Positions 24,367 through 32,486 of a DNA stretch of 45,243 nt are shown in pieces (within the stretch, counting starts at the first letter, position 1; each line of letters begins with the position of its first letter). The notes beneath the pieces were generated by a model. That model was given only the letters and a program-made list of their open reading frames with translations. It was not told the DNA's origin and did no database searches. Position numbers and translations under genes: made by a program. Source of the stretch: Lachnospiraceae bacterium (GTDB taxonomy: Bacteria > Bacillota > Clostridia > Lachnospirales > Lachnospiraceae); contig JAQXJP010000031.1 of the NCBI GenBank assembly GCA_029008875.1, positions 1-45,243 on the forward strand, in the 5' to 3' direction.

Positions 24367-24395
24367 TTGCAATTTGTTTTCCGGCGTGTTAATAA
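24367..24395 (+). promoter_or_regulatory. Promoter of the kinase gene
   Basis: TTGCAA (24367-24372), 17 bases, TAATAA (24390-24395) with an extended -10 TGT just before. It drives the kinase and probably the two following ORFs. Confidence 0.8.
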
Positions 24396-24430
24396 TAGTG
24401 CCATGAGATGCGCGACCGAAAAAGGAGCGT

Positions 24431-25783
24431 ATGAATGACACATTAACACATTTTTTGTCTGACAAATACCGATTGATCCGCCCTCTGGGGAACGGAGCTT
24501 TCAGCACGGTATACCTTGCCAGGCACCAATCTCTGGAGTCTGATCGAGCTATCAAGATTATCCCCAAATCCGGTACCGATCGTCTCACAGTTTTATCCGA
24601 GGCACGACTTCTCAAGTCGTTACATCACCCGGGAATCCCAATCATTTACGACATTGAAGAGGATGATGAGAATTTCTATCTTGTGGAAGAATTCATTCAG
24701 GGTGAATCGCTAGAGCAGCTTCTGCTTCATCAACAGACCATTTCCTTAAGGTTATTTTATCGGTTCGCGATTCAGTTATGCGACATTTTTTCTTATCTGC
24801 ACTCGCTACCGCTTCTGTATCAGGATTTGAAGCCGGCTCATATTATAGTATGCGGGAATCAGATAAAATTAATCGATTTCGGATCACTGTACTCGTTAAC
24901 AAATGAGGGAAATTCTGTCAAAATCTTTGGAAACGCAACGTATTCCGCACCGGAAGTGTTGCAGAAAAATCCTCCGACCATCCAATCGGATGTGTATTCC
25001 GTAGGCAAGATTCTGGAATATCTGTATTCTCATACAGATTCCCCGTTTTCCAAAGCAACTCAACATATTATCCAACATGCAATCAATCCCAACCCGGCGC
25101 TTCGATATGAAACGGTGGAGGCGCTTAAGGCTGAGATACAACAAGAATTATCAAATGTCGGTCATCCGCATCTCTATCAATCCATAGTAGTTTTCGGTGC
25201 CTTTTGCGGCAGCGGAACCACACATTTTTCAATATCATTGACTTCCACCCTGAATTATATGGGACTTTCCTGCTATTACGCAGAAAAAAACGATTCGAAT
25301 GCTCTGTTGAAGATGCAGGCTTGTTCTGACTCTCTGCGGGAAAGGGATGGGTTTTTGTACTACAAATGGTTTGTGGGGCTTCCAAAATACGGTCCGGGAA
25401 TCGTTGTACCCACCTCGGATGCACAGATTGTGATATCCGATGCGGGATCCGACGCGGACCCGGAGCTGCTTGCTTCCGCCGATCTGATCATTATGGTCTG
25501 CGGGAGTGCCCCCTGGCGTATTCCGGATATCACAGAACAATTCAACCTTGTGAAACTATTTTCCCATAAGTTGAAAATTGTCTGCAATCCCAAGCAGCCG
25601 CAGGTTTCCATGCTGCTTGCCAGAACCTTTGGCATGCCCGTTTACTCCTATTTCGCAGACGGCGACCCTTTTGCCGTGTCGCGGGATAAGCTGGATTTCG
25701 CAGCCGAACTGCTGGAACAGAAAGGAAGAAATTCTCTATTTTCAAGATTAAAAAGACACTGTCTGTTTTTCCGAAAACCATAG
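24431..25783 (+). CDS. Ser/Thr protein kinase fused to a ParA-like domain
   Basis: 450 aa. Residues about 12-245 are a Hanks-type kinase: glycine loop GNGAFSTVYLA (20-30), Lys42 in RAIKII, catalytic loop YQDLKPAHII (130-139) and DFG (149-151), SAPEV (172-176). The usual HRDLKPxN reads YQDLKPAH, so the Mg-binding Asn is His137. Residues about 250-440 form a ParA/MinD-like domain whose P-loop FGAFCGSGTTHFS lacks the Lys (GKT becomes GTTH), with Asp in VISDAGSDAD and a CGSAPWR motif. No transmembrane segment, so unlike PknB types it is soluble. The SD AAAGGAG is only three bases from the ATG. Confidence 0.88.
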   Translation: MNDTLTHFLSDKYRLIRPLGNGAFSTVYLARHQSLESDRAIKIIPKSGTDRLTVLSEARLLKSLHHPGIPIIYDIEEDDENFYLVEEFIQGESLEQLLLHQQTISLRLFYRFAIQLCDIFSYLHSLPLLYQDLKPAHIIVCGNQIKLIDFGSLYSLTNEGNSVKIFGNATYSAPEVLQKNPPTIQSDVYSVGKILEYLYSHTDSPFSKATQHIIQHAINPNPALRYETVEALKAEIQQELSNVGHPHLYQSIVVFGAFCGSGTTHFSISLTSTLNYMGLSCYYAEKNDSNALLKMQACSDSLRERDGFLYYKWFVGLPKYGPGIVVPTSDAQIVISDAGSDADPELLASADLIIMVCGSAPWRIPDITEQFNLVKLFSHKLKIVCNPKQPQVSMLLARTFGMPVYSYFADGDPFAVSRDKLDFAAELLEQKGRNSLFSRLKRHCLFFRKP

Positions 25784-26331
25784 CTGTCTGCGGCGTCTCA
25801 CACGGAGTCGGCGCGACGCACATCGCATTGACGCTCTCGAATTTTTATTGCAGCAAACGGAAGCGCTCTGTGGCATATGTGGAGCTGAACAACAGCCACG
25901 ATATTCACTCAATCGGACCACAGAAATCCTCCTCCATGTTCCGCAGGAACAACTTGGACTTTTTCCCGGATACTTCGGTGCTTCAGTTAACCGATATCCT
26001 GCAGAAAAAGTACCAGGTATTTGTCCTTGACATGGGGACGATTACCATGGGCACTATCCGGCAATTTATGCAATGCGACCTGCGGATCGTGACTTTCGGG
26101 TGCGCCCCCTGGAAACAGAGATCTCTGGAAGACTGGCTTTCGCGATATCAAACAATGATTAACATTCACCCGGAAACTACACTTTTTCTGGGGAATTTTG
26201 GGGAAAGAAATGATGCACTTATGCGAAAGCTTCAACCCTTTTCTTTTTTTCCTGTTCCGTATATCTCAAATCCGTTTCAATTAACAGCCTCTGAATGGCC
26301 CTTTTTTGAGAACATGCTTAAGGAAAAATGA
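25738..26331 (+). CDS. ParA-like protein paralogous to the kinase C-terminus; no standard start codon
   Basis: About 197 aa if started at ATT 25738, which has AAAGGAAG 9-11 bases upstream inside the kinase gene. The reading frame is open from 25690 and contains no ATG, GTG or TTG until a TTG at 25828, which would cut off the P-loop region and lacks an SD. Sequence: KTIAVCGVSHGVGATHIALTLS gives a GxxxGxGATH loop (Lys replaced by Ala), VFVLDMGTITMG the second Asp, and TFGCAPWKQ matches CGSAPWR in the kinase C-terminus. It overlaps the kinase by 46 bases in the -1 frame. It is either an ATT start, a -1 frameshift fusion product, or a sequence error. Confidence 0.6.
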   Translation: MFKIKKTLSVFPKTIAVCGVSHGVGATHIALTLSNFYCSKRKRSVAYVELNNSHDIHSIGPQKSSSMFRRNNLDFFPDTSVLQLTDILQKKYQVFVLDMGTITMGTIRQFMQCDLRIVTFGCAPWKQRSLEDWLSRYQTMINIHPETTLFLGNFGERNDALMRKLQPFSFFPVPYISNPFQLTASEWPFFENMLKEK

Positions 26332-26368
26332 TATACCACATTTTTTTCTACGCAAACAAGGAGTATCA

Positions 26369-26500
26369 ATGAGAGAAATAACTTGTATCCAGTTGCTGAT
26401 TGAATTTGGCCCGGTAAATTATGAAGGGGCCATCGTTTGGATGCCCTCAAAGGGGAATGGGGACATCCGCAAATGTGAGGAGGTGATATCGGCATTTTAA
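26369..26500 (+). CDS. Possible 43-aa peptide
   Basis: AAGGAG five bases upstream of ATG 26369. The predicted peptide MREITCIQLLIEFGPVNYEG... (43 aa) has two Cys and no membrane helix or recognised family. It follows the ParA-like gene by 37 bases. It may be a real small protein of the operon or chance; the strong SD is the main evidence. Confidence 0.4.
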   Translation: MREITCIQLLIEFGPVNYEGAIVWMPSKGNGDIRKCEEVISAF

Positions 26501-26501
26501 T

Positions 26502-26610
26502 CTCTTTTACGTAACTATATTGGTTTGTTTTATAAATGTATGGACAATGCAGGACTGAGCCTTAGCACGGACTCTTAAGTCCACAATTACGCAAGAAAAA
26601 AGAGAAATTA
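26502..26610 (+). ncRNA. Possible structured RNA upstream of a terminator
   Basis: Bases 26502-26508 CTCTTTT can pair with 26598-26604 AAAAGAG, extended by CGTAA (26510-26514) with TTACG (26587-26591); inside is a hairpin GGACT-CTTA-AGTCC (26569-26582). A terminator follows at 26611. It matched none of the riboswitch classes I could check by eye. The GH18 promoter lies after it, so it would act as 3' UTR or sRNA, not as that gene's leader. Confidence 0.3.
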
Positions 26611-26633
26611 GGGGCATGTGTTTATCATGCCCC
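26611..26633 (+). terminator. Terminator of the kinase operon
   Basis: Stem GGGGCATG/CATGCCCC (26611-26618 with 26626-26633), then TTCTTTC. The T run is broken, so efficiency may be moderate. Confidence 0.8.
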
Positions 26634-26671
26634 TTCTTTCATTAAGATTTTATTTATTTTCGACATATTAT

Positions 26672-26700
26672 TTGAATCCTCATATTCACAATGTTATAAT
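26672..26700 (+). promoter_or_regulatory. Promoter of the GH18 gene
   Basis: TTGAAT (26672-26677), 17 bases, TATAAT (26695-26700), 42 bases before the ATG. Confidence 0.85.
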
Positions 26701-26742
26701 CACTTGTAGAAAAATAAGGATGAAAGGGGATATTTTCCTACT

Positions 26743-28464
26743 ATGAAGAAGAAGATTATGCCGGTTCTTGTCGTGATCGTTTTGATTCTTTTGATTATCG
26801 GCGGCGTGCTGGCAGTTTCCTTAATTAAGAAATACACTCCATCCAAGGAGCGAAAGGAGTTATCGGAATATTACAACCTGACCTCCGCAGATCAGGTTGC
26901 ACTCATATACAACTATGAGGTTCTGGATACCACTGCTCTGCTATTGGATGGCTCCGTTTATCTGGACTACAATTTTGTACATGATTTCATCAATCCACGC
27001 TTTTACTGGGATGCAAATGAAAATATTTTGTTGTACACCACTGCGGACGAGTTGATTTCCGCCTCTGCGGACAGCACCTCCTACCTGGTAACAAAGTCCT
27101 CCGTGGAGTACGGCAAGCCCATCGTGAAGGCTTCCTCAACCTCCGCCTGGGTGGAGATTGATTTCGTGAGACAGTATTCGGATTTCACATACACTTATTA
27201 TCAGGATCCCTCCCGAATTGTTCTGAACAATAATTGGGGGGAAATCAATGTGGCAAATATTAAGAAGAAAAACACCTCGGTCCGCGAACTGGGCGGAATC
27301 AAGAGCCCGATTCTGTGCGATCTCACAAAGGGCGACAAGGTGGTGGTCCTGGAGGAGCTTGAGAAATGGGTCAAGGTTCAGACTCAGGATGGCGTGATTG
27401 GATATGTCCGAAGCAATGCCGTTTCCAATCCCACAGTGGAAAATCTTGCCAGCGATTTTGTCCCGGAGACCTTTACACATATTGTCAAGGATTTTGAGAT
27501 CTGTATGGCATGGCATCAGGTGACCACCAGGGATGCCAATTCCACACTCACCAATGTCCTGGCGGACACAAAGGGAATCAACGTCATCTCGCCCACCTGG
27601 TTCTACCTCAATGACAACAACGGTGGAATTGCCAATTTGGCCTCCAATGATTATGTGAACTATTGTCACCAGCAGGGCATCGAGGTCTGGGCACTGGTAA
27701 GTAATCTGGAAAACCCGGATGTGGATACCACCTATGTACTTACCCACACCTCCACCCGGCAAAACCTGGTGAATCAGATTATCTCCGTTGCCATCCAGTA
27801 CAATCTGGATGGAATCAATCTTGATTTTGAGGCCTTGGATCGTGAGCAGGTAGGTGATTCCTACATTCAGTTCATCCGCGAGCTTTCCATAAAATGTGCC
27901 AACAACGGAATTGTCCTCTCCGTGGACAATTATGCTCCTACCGAATACACCGCTTTCTATAACCGTGCAGAGCAGGCAAATTTCGTCGACTACGTGGTAA
28001 TCATGGGTTACGACGAGCACTATGGTGGTTCGGAGGAAGCCGGTTCCGTCGCCTCCATCAGCTGGGTTCGGGATGCTGTCGTCAACACTCTGGAGGAGGT
28101 GCCCGCTTCACAGGTTGTTCTGGGAATGCCTTTCTACACCAGAATCTGGTGCACGACTCCGGATGCGGATGCTTCCGATACGGAAATGTCCTACAAGGTC
28201 ACATCCAAGGCATACGGCATGAGGGCAGCAAATGTTCAGATTGCAACCTACGATGCAGAGAAAACCTGGAATGCGGAATGCGGACAGAATTACGCGGAAT
28301 ACATGGTTGGCGATTCCAAGTATCAGGTATGGCTGGAGGACAGCTCCTCCGCGGAAGAGCGATTGAAATTGCTGGATGAGTACTCCCTGGCGGGAGCCTC
28401 TTTCTGGAAGCTGGGCTTCGAGACATCCGATATCTGGGATACCATTATCAAATACATCAACTGA
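26743..28464 (+). CDS. Membrane-anchored glycoside hydrolase family 18 protein with SH3 domain
   Basis: 573 aa. N-terminal transmembrane anchor (residues 5-29), a region about 50-165 resembling a copper-amine-oxidase-N-type or similar wall-associated domain (low certainty), an SH3-like domain (about 178-228: SVRELGGIKSPILCDLTKGD...GYVRSN), and a GH18 barrel (about 250-573). The catalytic motif DGINLDFE (356-363) has both Asp and the acid Glu363 intact. Related proteins (YaaH/SleL/YdhD) cut peptidoglycan or are spore and vegetative wall enzymes, so N-acetylglucosaminidase on the wall is likely. AAAGGGG lies about 15 bases before the ATG, farther than usual. Confidence 0.9.
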   Translation: MKKKIMPVLVVIVLILLIIGGVLAVSLIKKYTPSKERKELSEYYNLTSADQVALIYNYEVLDTTALLLDGSVYLDYNFVHDFINPRFYWDANENILLYTTADELISASADSTSYLVTKSSVEYGKPIVKASSTSAWVEIDFVRQYSDFTYTYYQDPSRIVLNNNWGEINVANIKKKNTSVRELGGIKSPILCDLTKGDKVVVLEELEKWVKVQTQDGVIGYVRSNAVSNPTVENLASDFVPETFTHIVKDFEICMAWHQVTTRDANSTLTNVLADTKGINVISPTWFYLNDNNGGIANLASNDYVNYCHQQGIEVWALVSNLENPDVDTTYVLTHTSTRQNLVNQIISVAIQYNLDGINLDFEALDREQVGDSYIQFIRELSIKCANNGIVLSVDNYAPTEYTAFYNRAEQANFVDYVVIMGYDEHYGGSEEAGSVASISWVRDAVVNTLEEVPASQVVLGMPFYTRIWCTTPDADASDTEMSYKVTSKAYGMRAANVQIATYDAEKTWNAECGQNYAEYMVGDSKYQVWLEDSSSAEERLKLLDEYSLAGASFWKLGFETSDIWDTIIKYIN

Positions 28465-28477
28465 TTCATAAGCGGAA

Positions 28478-28508
28478 AGCGACTTTCATAGGATATATGG
28501 AAGTCGCT
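28478..28508 (+). terminator. Terminator of the GH18 gene, 18 bases before the amidase start
   Basis: Thirteen-base stem (28478-28490 with 28496-28508, one G-U), five-base loop, then eight T (28508-28515). The next gene's ATG is at 28526 and its weak SD GGTG (28516-28519) directly follows the T run. Confidence 0.93.
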
Positions 28509-28525
28509 TTTTTTTGGTGCAAAAC

Positions 28526-29251
28526 ATGTCTAAACGCATTCGTATTATGATTCCAACATGCCTGATTCTGTTCTGTTGTTTTTTTGCCGGCGGGGCAGTT
28601 TCCCTTCTTGCATCGGTTCCCTTTTTTCGCGCTTCGCGTCAGAATCCCGAAGAAATCTGCGTGGTTTTGGACGCGGGGCATGGGGGGAAGGACCCCGGCA
28701 AAATTGCCGTTGATGAGACATTGGAAAAAGATATCAATCTGGCGCTGGTTCAGCGCTTGGAGATCCTTCTCTCAAATAAGGATATTCAGGTTGTGCTGAC
28801 CCGTGACAGCGACGATTCTCTGTCGGACGGTTTTTCCGGCGGAACCAAACGGGAAGACATGAACCATCGACTTAACATTATCGAAAAGGCGGATGCCGAT
28901 CTCACGGTCAGCATTCACCAAAACAGTTACACCGCCTCCTCCGCCTGCGGTCCCCAGGTTTTCTACTACTCTAAGAGTTCGCAGGGCAAAGAGTTTGCCG
29001 AGGTTATGCAACAATCTCTAAACGATACCCTCTGCCCCAGCTCTCCCAGGGCCGCAAAAGCCAACGATGAATACTTTATGCTGAAAAAAACACCCACACC
29101 TACCATTATCGTAGAGTGTGGGTTCTTAAGTAATCCGACGGAAACCGCCCTGTTGAACAACGAGGCTTACCGGGATTTGATAGTCCGTGCAATATACCTT
29201 GGAATATGTGATTATCTGGAACTGGGCGAGGAAGCCAACCTAGAAGAGTGA
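28526..29251 (+). CDS. N-acetylmuramoyl-L-alanine amidase (Amidase_3)
   Basis: 241 aa, CwlD-like. N-terminal membrane/signal helix (about 8-30), then Amidase_3: zinc ligand His in VVLDAGHGGKDPG near residue 52, Glu in ETLEKDINL, His in TVSIHQNSY, and catalytic Glu in IIVECGFLSNPTE. CwlD-type enzymes remove peptide stems, in spore formers to make the cortex; here it is paired with a GH18 enzyme. The gene sits behind a strong terminator with no room for a standard promoter, so transcription must come from read-through or a promoter overlapping the GH18 end. Its last 12 bases overlap the convergent 1071-aa gene. Confidence 0.9.
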   Translation: MSKRIRIMIPTCLILFCCFFAGGAVSLLASVPFFRASRQNPEEICVVLDAGHGGKDPGKIAVDETLEKDINLALVQRLEILLSNKDIQVVLTRDSDDSLSDGFSGGTKREDMNHRLNIIEKADADLTVSIHQNSYTASSACGPQVFYYSKSSQGKEFAEVMQQSLNDTLCPSSPRAAKANDEYFMLKKTPTPTIIVECGFLSNPTETALLNNEAYRDLIVRAIYLGICDYLELGEEANLEE

Positions 29252-32200
29252 TGCGTTGTCAAGCTCCTGAATCCCTTTGATAAAGCTCTCCGCAATGTGA
29301 TACAGGCGGGTGGTCTGGACCGGTGATTGCTCCGCCTTTTCCACCTCGCCGGCCTTTTCCCTGCGCACATCACTCTGCGTGGAAAAATGCTCCAAAGAAA
29401 GATCCGGAATGTAGGCCACGCGGATGTCCACAGGCTCCGGCTCATTCTCATTCATAAAATCCACAAATGTAGCAAGGTTGTCCGATAAGAGCTGTCTCGT
29501 CTGTGCATCATCAGTGGCAATCATTCCACTGATTCCCTCCTCCTTCGCCTCAAAGGAAGCCGCTACCTTCCCCATCAATTGTCCCCGGAACATGATATCC
29601 ACAAATCCTTTCTTTTCACGCCCCCGAATAATCTTGAGGGACACTCCGGTCACGCCATCCCCCGTCTCGATAGGAACCACATAGTTTTCTTCCTTTGCCT
29701 GCTCTTTGCAGAGGAAAAACTGCTGATTCATCAGGCGCAATTCCCGAAGATCCCTGACACTGATATTCTGATTCTCCACAATCATTCCCCGCATTGCCTT
29801 CTCCGCAATGTCCGCCAGCTCCTCCTGGGCCTGGGCCATCTCTTCCGGCGTCTTTATGGCTTCGCCGAACCTCTCCAGGACAATATTTTTGATGTCCTCC
29901 ACCTGCTGCATCCTCTCAGAGATGTTTTTGCTTTTTCCAAACAGGGTATCAAACATGGCACTTGGATTCTGCAGCAAAATACTTGCAGCCAGAACATTCT
30001 GAATGGAATTCGGGAAATCTCCCCTCTCCAAAAATTGATACACATCCTCAGAGGCCTGAAGAACCTCCCCATACCGGGACAGGCAGTCCTGCTGATATGC
30101 CTCCTCAAGCCGCGCATCCTCCACTGCTGCATCGGAGTCTTCGTCCGCCAGGCTTTGCTCCAACGCCTGCTTAAACTGTTCCACTGTCATATCTTCCCAG
30201 TTTTCTTCCTTTACCTTGGAAAAGGCAAAGGGCGTAATCATCTCCCCGATATCTTTTGCCAGATTTGTCTGGTAGGAAGCCATAATCTGGTCGTCGATGC
30301 GCGGTCCCTCTGTCCGGCTCTTAACCCCGCCGAAATCATCGTCCACGGAATACTCCATATTCTCTTTCTTTCCGCTCCTAACCGCCGTCAACAGATTGCG
30401 CAGTGTAAGATCCGCACCCTGATTTACAAGGGCGCCGATGACCGCCCCATCCGTCTTTTGGATCTGTGCAAAAAGCCGGTATATACCGATATATGAAGCC
30501 CTCTCTTCCTCCGAGATCTCCTTCTTCTGCTCCAGCTTATAGAGATACTTGCTATACCGCTCCATCTCCCTATTTCCGGTCTCGTCCTGAATCTGTTCCG
30601 CCATCTTGTTCACCTGGGAAATCTCCATGTCCAGGGGATTCACATCCCGGCGAATCATCTCCAGCACCGTCTGTGGAGTCATATTTTTGAACAGGCGCTG
30701 TATTTCCTCATCCTTCGCCTTGATCATCTCAATGTTCTCCTCCGTGAGGGCGGTTTCGTTGTAGGCGAGAATTCTCACTGCCCTTTGGTTCTCTTCCGTG
30801 GCCTCCAATTCCATATCCCGCAGGATATCCTCCACATTGCGAAATGCCTTTTGGATGCTGTCCCCCATGTCTGCCCGGGGCGCGGTCATCAGCGTTTCGT
30901 AGCTCTCGTTCGCCTTCGCATACCGATTCTGCAGTGCTTCCCCCGCTTCATGAAGGGACGCGATGGTTTCTCCCCCATCCAAAGCACCCAGAACATTTGC
31001 CGGATATCCCTTTAAATCCGAGATATATTTTGTTGTGGAAGTAAACAGCGCTACCTTTTCGTCGGTTGCCTGTATTTTTCCATCGGACAACATTTCACGG
31101 GCAAAGGCTTCCTCCTGATTTTTCAAATCATCCACCAGGGCTTCCAAGGGCTTCGTGTCGATATGAATTCCTTTTTTCAAAAGCGCATAGTTTGCCTCTG
31201 TGGTCATGGCAAGGCGCACTTCCTCCAGTTGGCGGCGGGCCGTCAACAAAGCCAACTCCGTCGCGGAATGGTTCTCCGCCGCCTGCATATTTGATTCCAT
31301 CCCCCAATTTATGTCTCTGTTCTTCTGTGCCTGCTTTAGATTCTGAATGGTGAGCTCCTGCCCTTGGGCAATCACATAGGCAAGATCCTCCTCCGTGGTC
31401 CCATCTATCACTGCCTTTGCATCTTCGGCGCGCGCAATCATAGAATACCCGGAGATTAACATTCCATCCCCCGGACGACCTCCCTCCGAAATCGCCTGGG
31501 CCATGGCTCCCAGGAGGGTTGCCTGGTCCATTCCGGTTGCCAACTGCCCGGATAATTCTTGCAGCAGCTGCATATAGGATAGGTTTTCTACGTTCAGAGA
31601 TAATCCCTGCTCCAATATCCACCGGCTGTCACTTATGGTACTTTCATCCACTGAAAGCCCGGCGGTTGTGATTATTTTTTCCACCTGCCCTCTCAGCTGG
31701 TGGAAATCCTCCTCACTGATCTTCGATTTTCCAGAATCATATGCCTCTGCAGACAGATCTGCCTGCTCCGCCCCGCTGTGCTCCGCCAAGTATATATTTT
31801 TGATGCTCGGTTCCAGCTGATTGCGCAACATATACTGCATTGCTCGATCATCCAACGCCTTCAGGGAAGACACCTGGGAAAAAGCCTCCTTTGTATCCTC
31901 CACATTCTCCGTTGTCACCGGGAGATCCCTCGCAATCAACTGATTGGAAATCTGCGTGGCAAGCGCTACGCTCCCTGTAATCTCCTCCAACTGTTCCTTG
32001 CTCAAGCTGTCCCCATATCCGGAGATATCCACCCCCGCTTTTGCAAGAGCAGCTTTTATTTTGTCCGTCACTGTCACCACCTGGTGGGAGTCCATATCAG
32101 AGAGGGAATAACCCTCCTTCTGTGCCTCCTTCAGATCCTGTGGGCTGAGCGTGTTGACCAGGACAGCCATCTGATTGCGCCGAGCCTCCGCGGACATTCC

Positions 32201-32455
32201 GCTGTCCTCCTGCAACATATCCGCTACGGTTTTGGACTCCTTGTCCCCCTGGCCCGGACGCATGTATGTTGCTTCTGATATATCAATAGACCCTGAAGCA
32301 GACACTCCCTGCGTATGTGTATACTGCTCGTTGCCCTGAAAAACTCCCGCAACGCTGCAATCCTGCGCCTCCTGGAAAAAGGCTGCCACACCCGCCTGTG
32401 TCTCCTCCACGGATCGATTCACTTGGTTCATTTGTGCCGCTTGATTAATTTGCAT
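29240..32455 (-). CDS. Large unknown flagellar-regulon protein (DUF6240-like; FliK-like C-terminus)
   Basis: 1071 aa, no signal peptide, mostly helical and acidic. From about residue 150 to 930 a loose motif recurs: hydrophobic-xxx-G/N-xx-L-T/S-xx-N-L, for example VIAQGQELTIQNLKQAQ, ALVNQGADLTLRNLL, ILEQGLSLNVENLSYM, MIVENQNISVRDLREL. The C-terminus (about 905-1010) has FVDIMFRGQLMGKVAASFEA, then GMIATDDAQTRQLLSDNLATF, resembling the Flg_hook domain of FliK. I recall DUF6240 for such proteins, from memory only. A sigma-D-like promoter precedes it. ATG 32455 has AAGGAG eight bases upstream; an open frame extends upstream to 32752 but without an SD. Confidence 0.75.
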   Translation of the reverse strand: MQINQAAQMNQVNRSVEETQAGVAAFFQEAQDCSVAGVFQGNEQYTHTQGVSASGSIDISEATYMRPGQGDKESKTVADMLQEDSGMSAEARRNQMAVLVNTLSPQDLKEAQKEGYSLSDMDSHQVVTVTDKIKAALAKAGVDISGYGDSLSKEQLEEITGSVALATQISNQLIARDLPVTTENVEDTKEAFSQVSSLKALDDRAMQYMLRNQLEPSIKNIYLAEHSGAEQADLSAEAYDSGKSKISEEDFHQLRGQVEKIITTAGLSVDESTISDSRWILEQGLSLNVENLSYMQLLQELSGQLATGMDQATLLGAMAQAISEGGRPGDGMLISGYSMIARAEDAKAVIDGTTEEDLAYVIAQGQELTIQNLKQAQKNRDINWGMESNMQAAENHSATELALLTARRQLEEVRLAMTTEANYALLKKGIHIDTKPLEALVDDLKNQEEAFAREMLSDGKIQATDEKVALFTSTTKYISDLKGYPANVLGALDGGETIASLHEAGEALQNRYAKANESYETLMTAPRADMGDSIQKAFRNVEDILRDMELEATEENQRAVRILAYNETALTEENIEMIKAKDEEIQRLFKNMTPQTVLEMIRRDVNPLDMEISQVNKMAEQIQDETGNREMERYSKYLYKLEQKKEISEEERASYIGIYRLFAQIQKTDGAVIGALVNQGADLTLRNLLTAVRSGKKENMEYSVDDDFGGVKSRTEGPRIDDQIMASYQTNLAKDIGEMITPFAFSKVKEENWEDMTVEQFKQALEQSLADEDSDAAVEDARLEEAYQQDCLSRYGEVLQASEDVYQFLERGDFPNSIQNVLAASILLQNPSAMFDTLFGKSKNISERMQQVEDIKNIVLERFGEAIKTPEEMAQAQEELADIAEKAMRGMIVENQNISVRDLRELRLMNQQFFLCKEQAKEENYVVPIETGDGVTGVSLKIIRGREKKGFVDIMFRGQLMGKVAASFEAKEEGISGMIATDDAQTRQLLSDNLATFVDFMNENEPEPVDIRVAYIPDLSLEHFSTQSDVRREKAGEVEKAEQSPVQTTRLYHIAESFIKGIQELDNASLF

Positions 32456-32486
32456 GCCTCTGCTCCTTGCGAATTTTCTACTCTTT

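Noticed and set aside
25828..26331. TTG at 25828 as start of the second ParA-like protein
   Set aside because: It would remove the GxGATH loop and first beta strand, and has no SD; the upstream frame is clearly coding.
26541..26590. Cyclic-di-GMP or other known riboswitch
   Set aside because: Conserved motifs of the classes I could check by eye are absent.
27136..28020. 294-codon minus-strand frame inside the GH18 gene
   Set aside because: Lies fully within a well-supported gene with intact motifs; composition is that of an antisense shadow.
29579..30496. 305-codon plus-strand frame opposite the 1071-aa gene
   Set aside because: No SD and no recognisable domain; antisense shadow.
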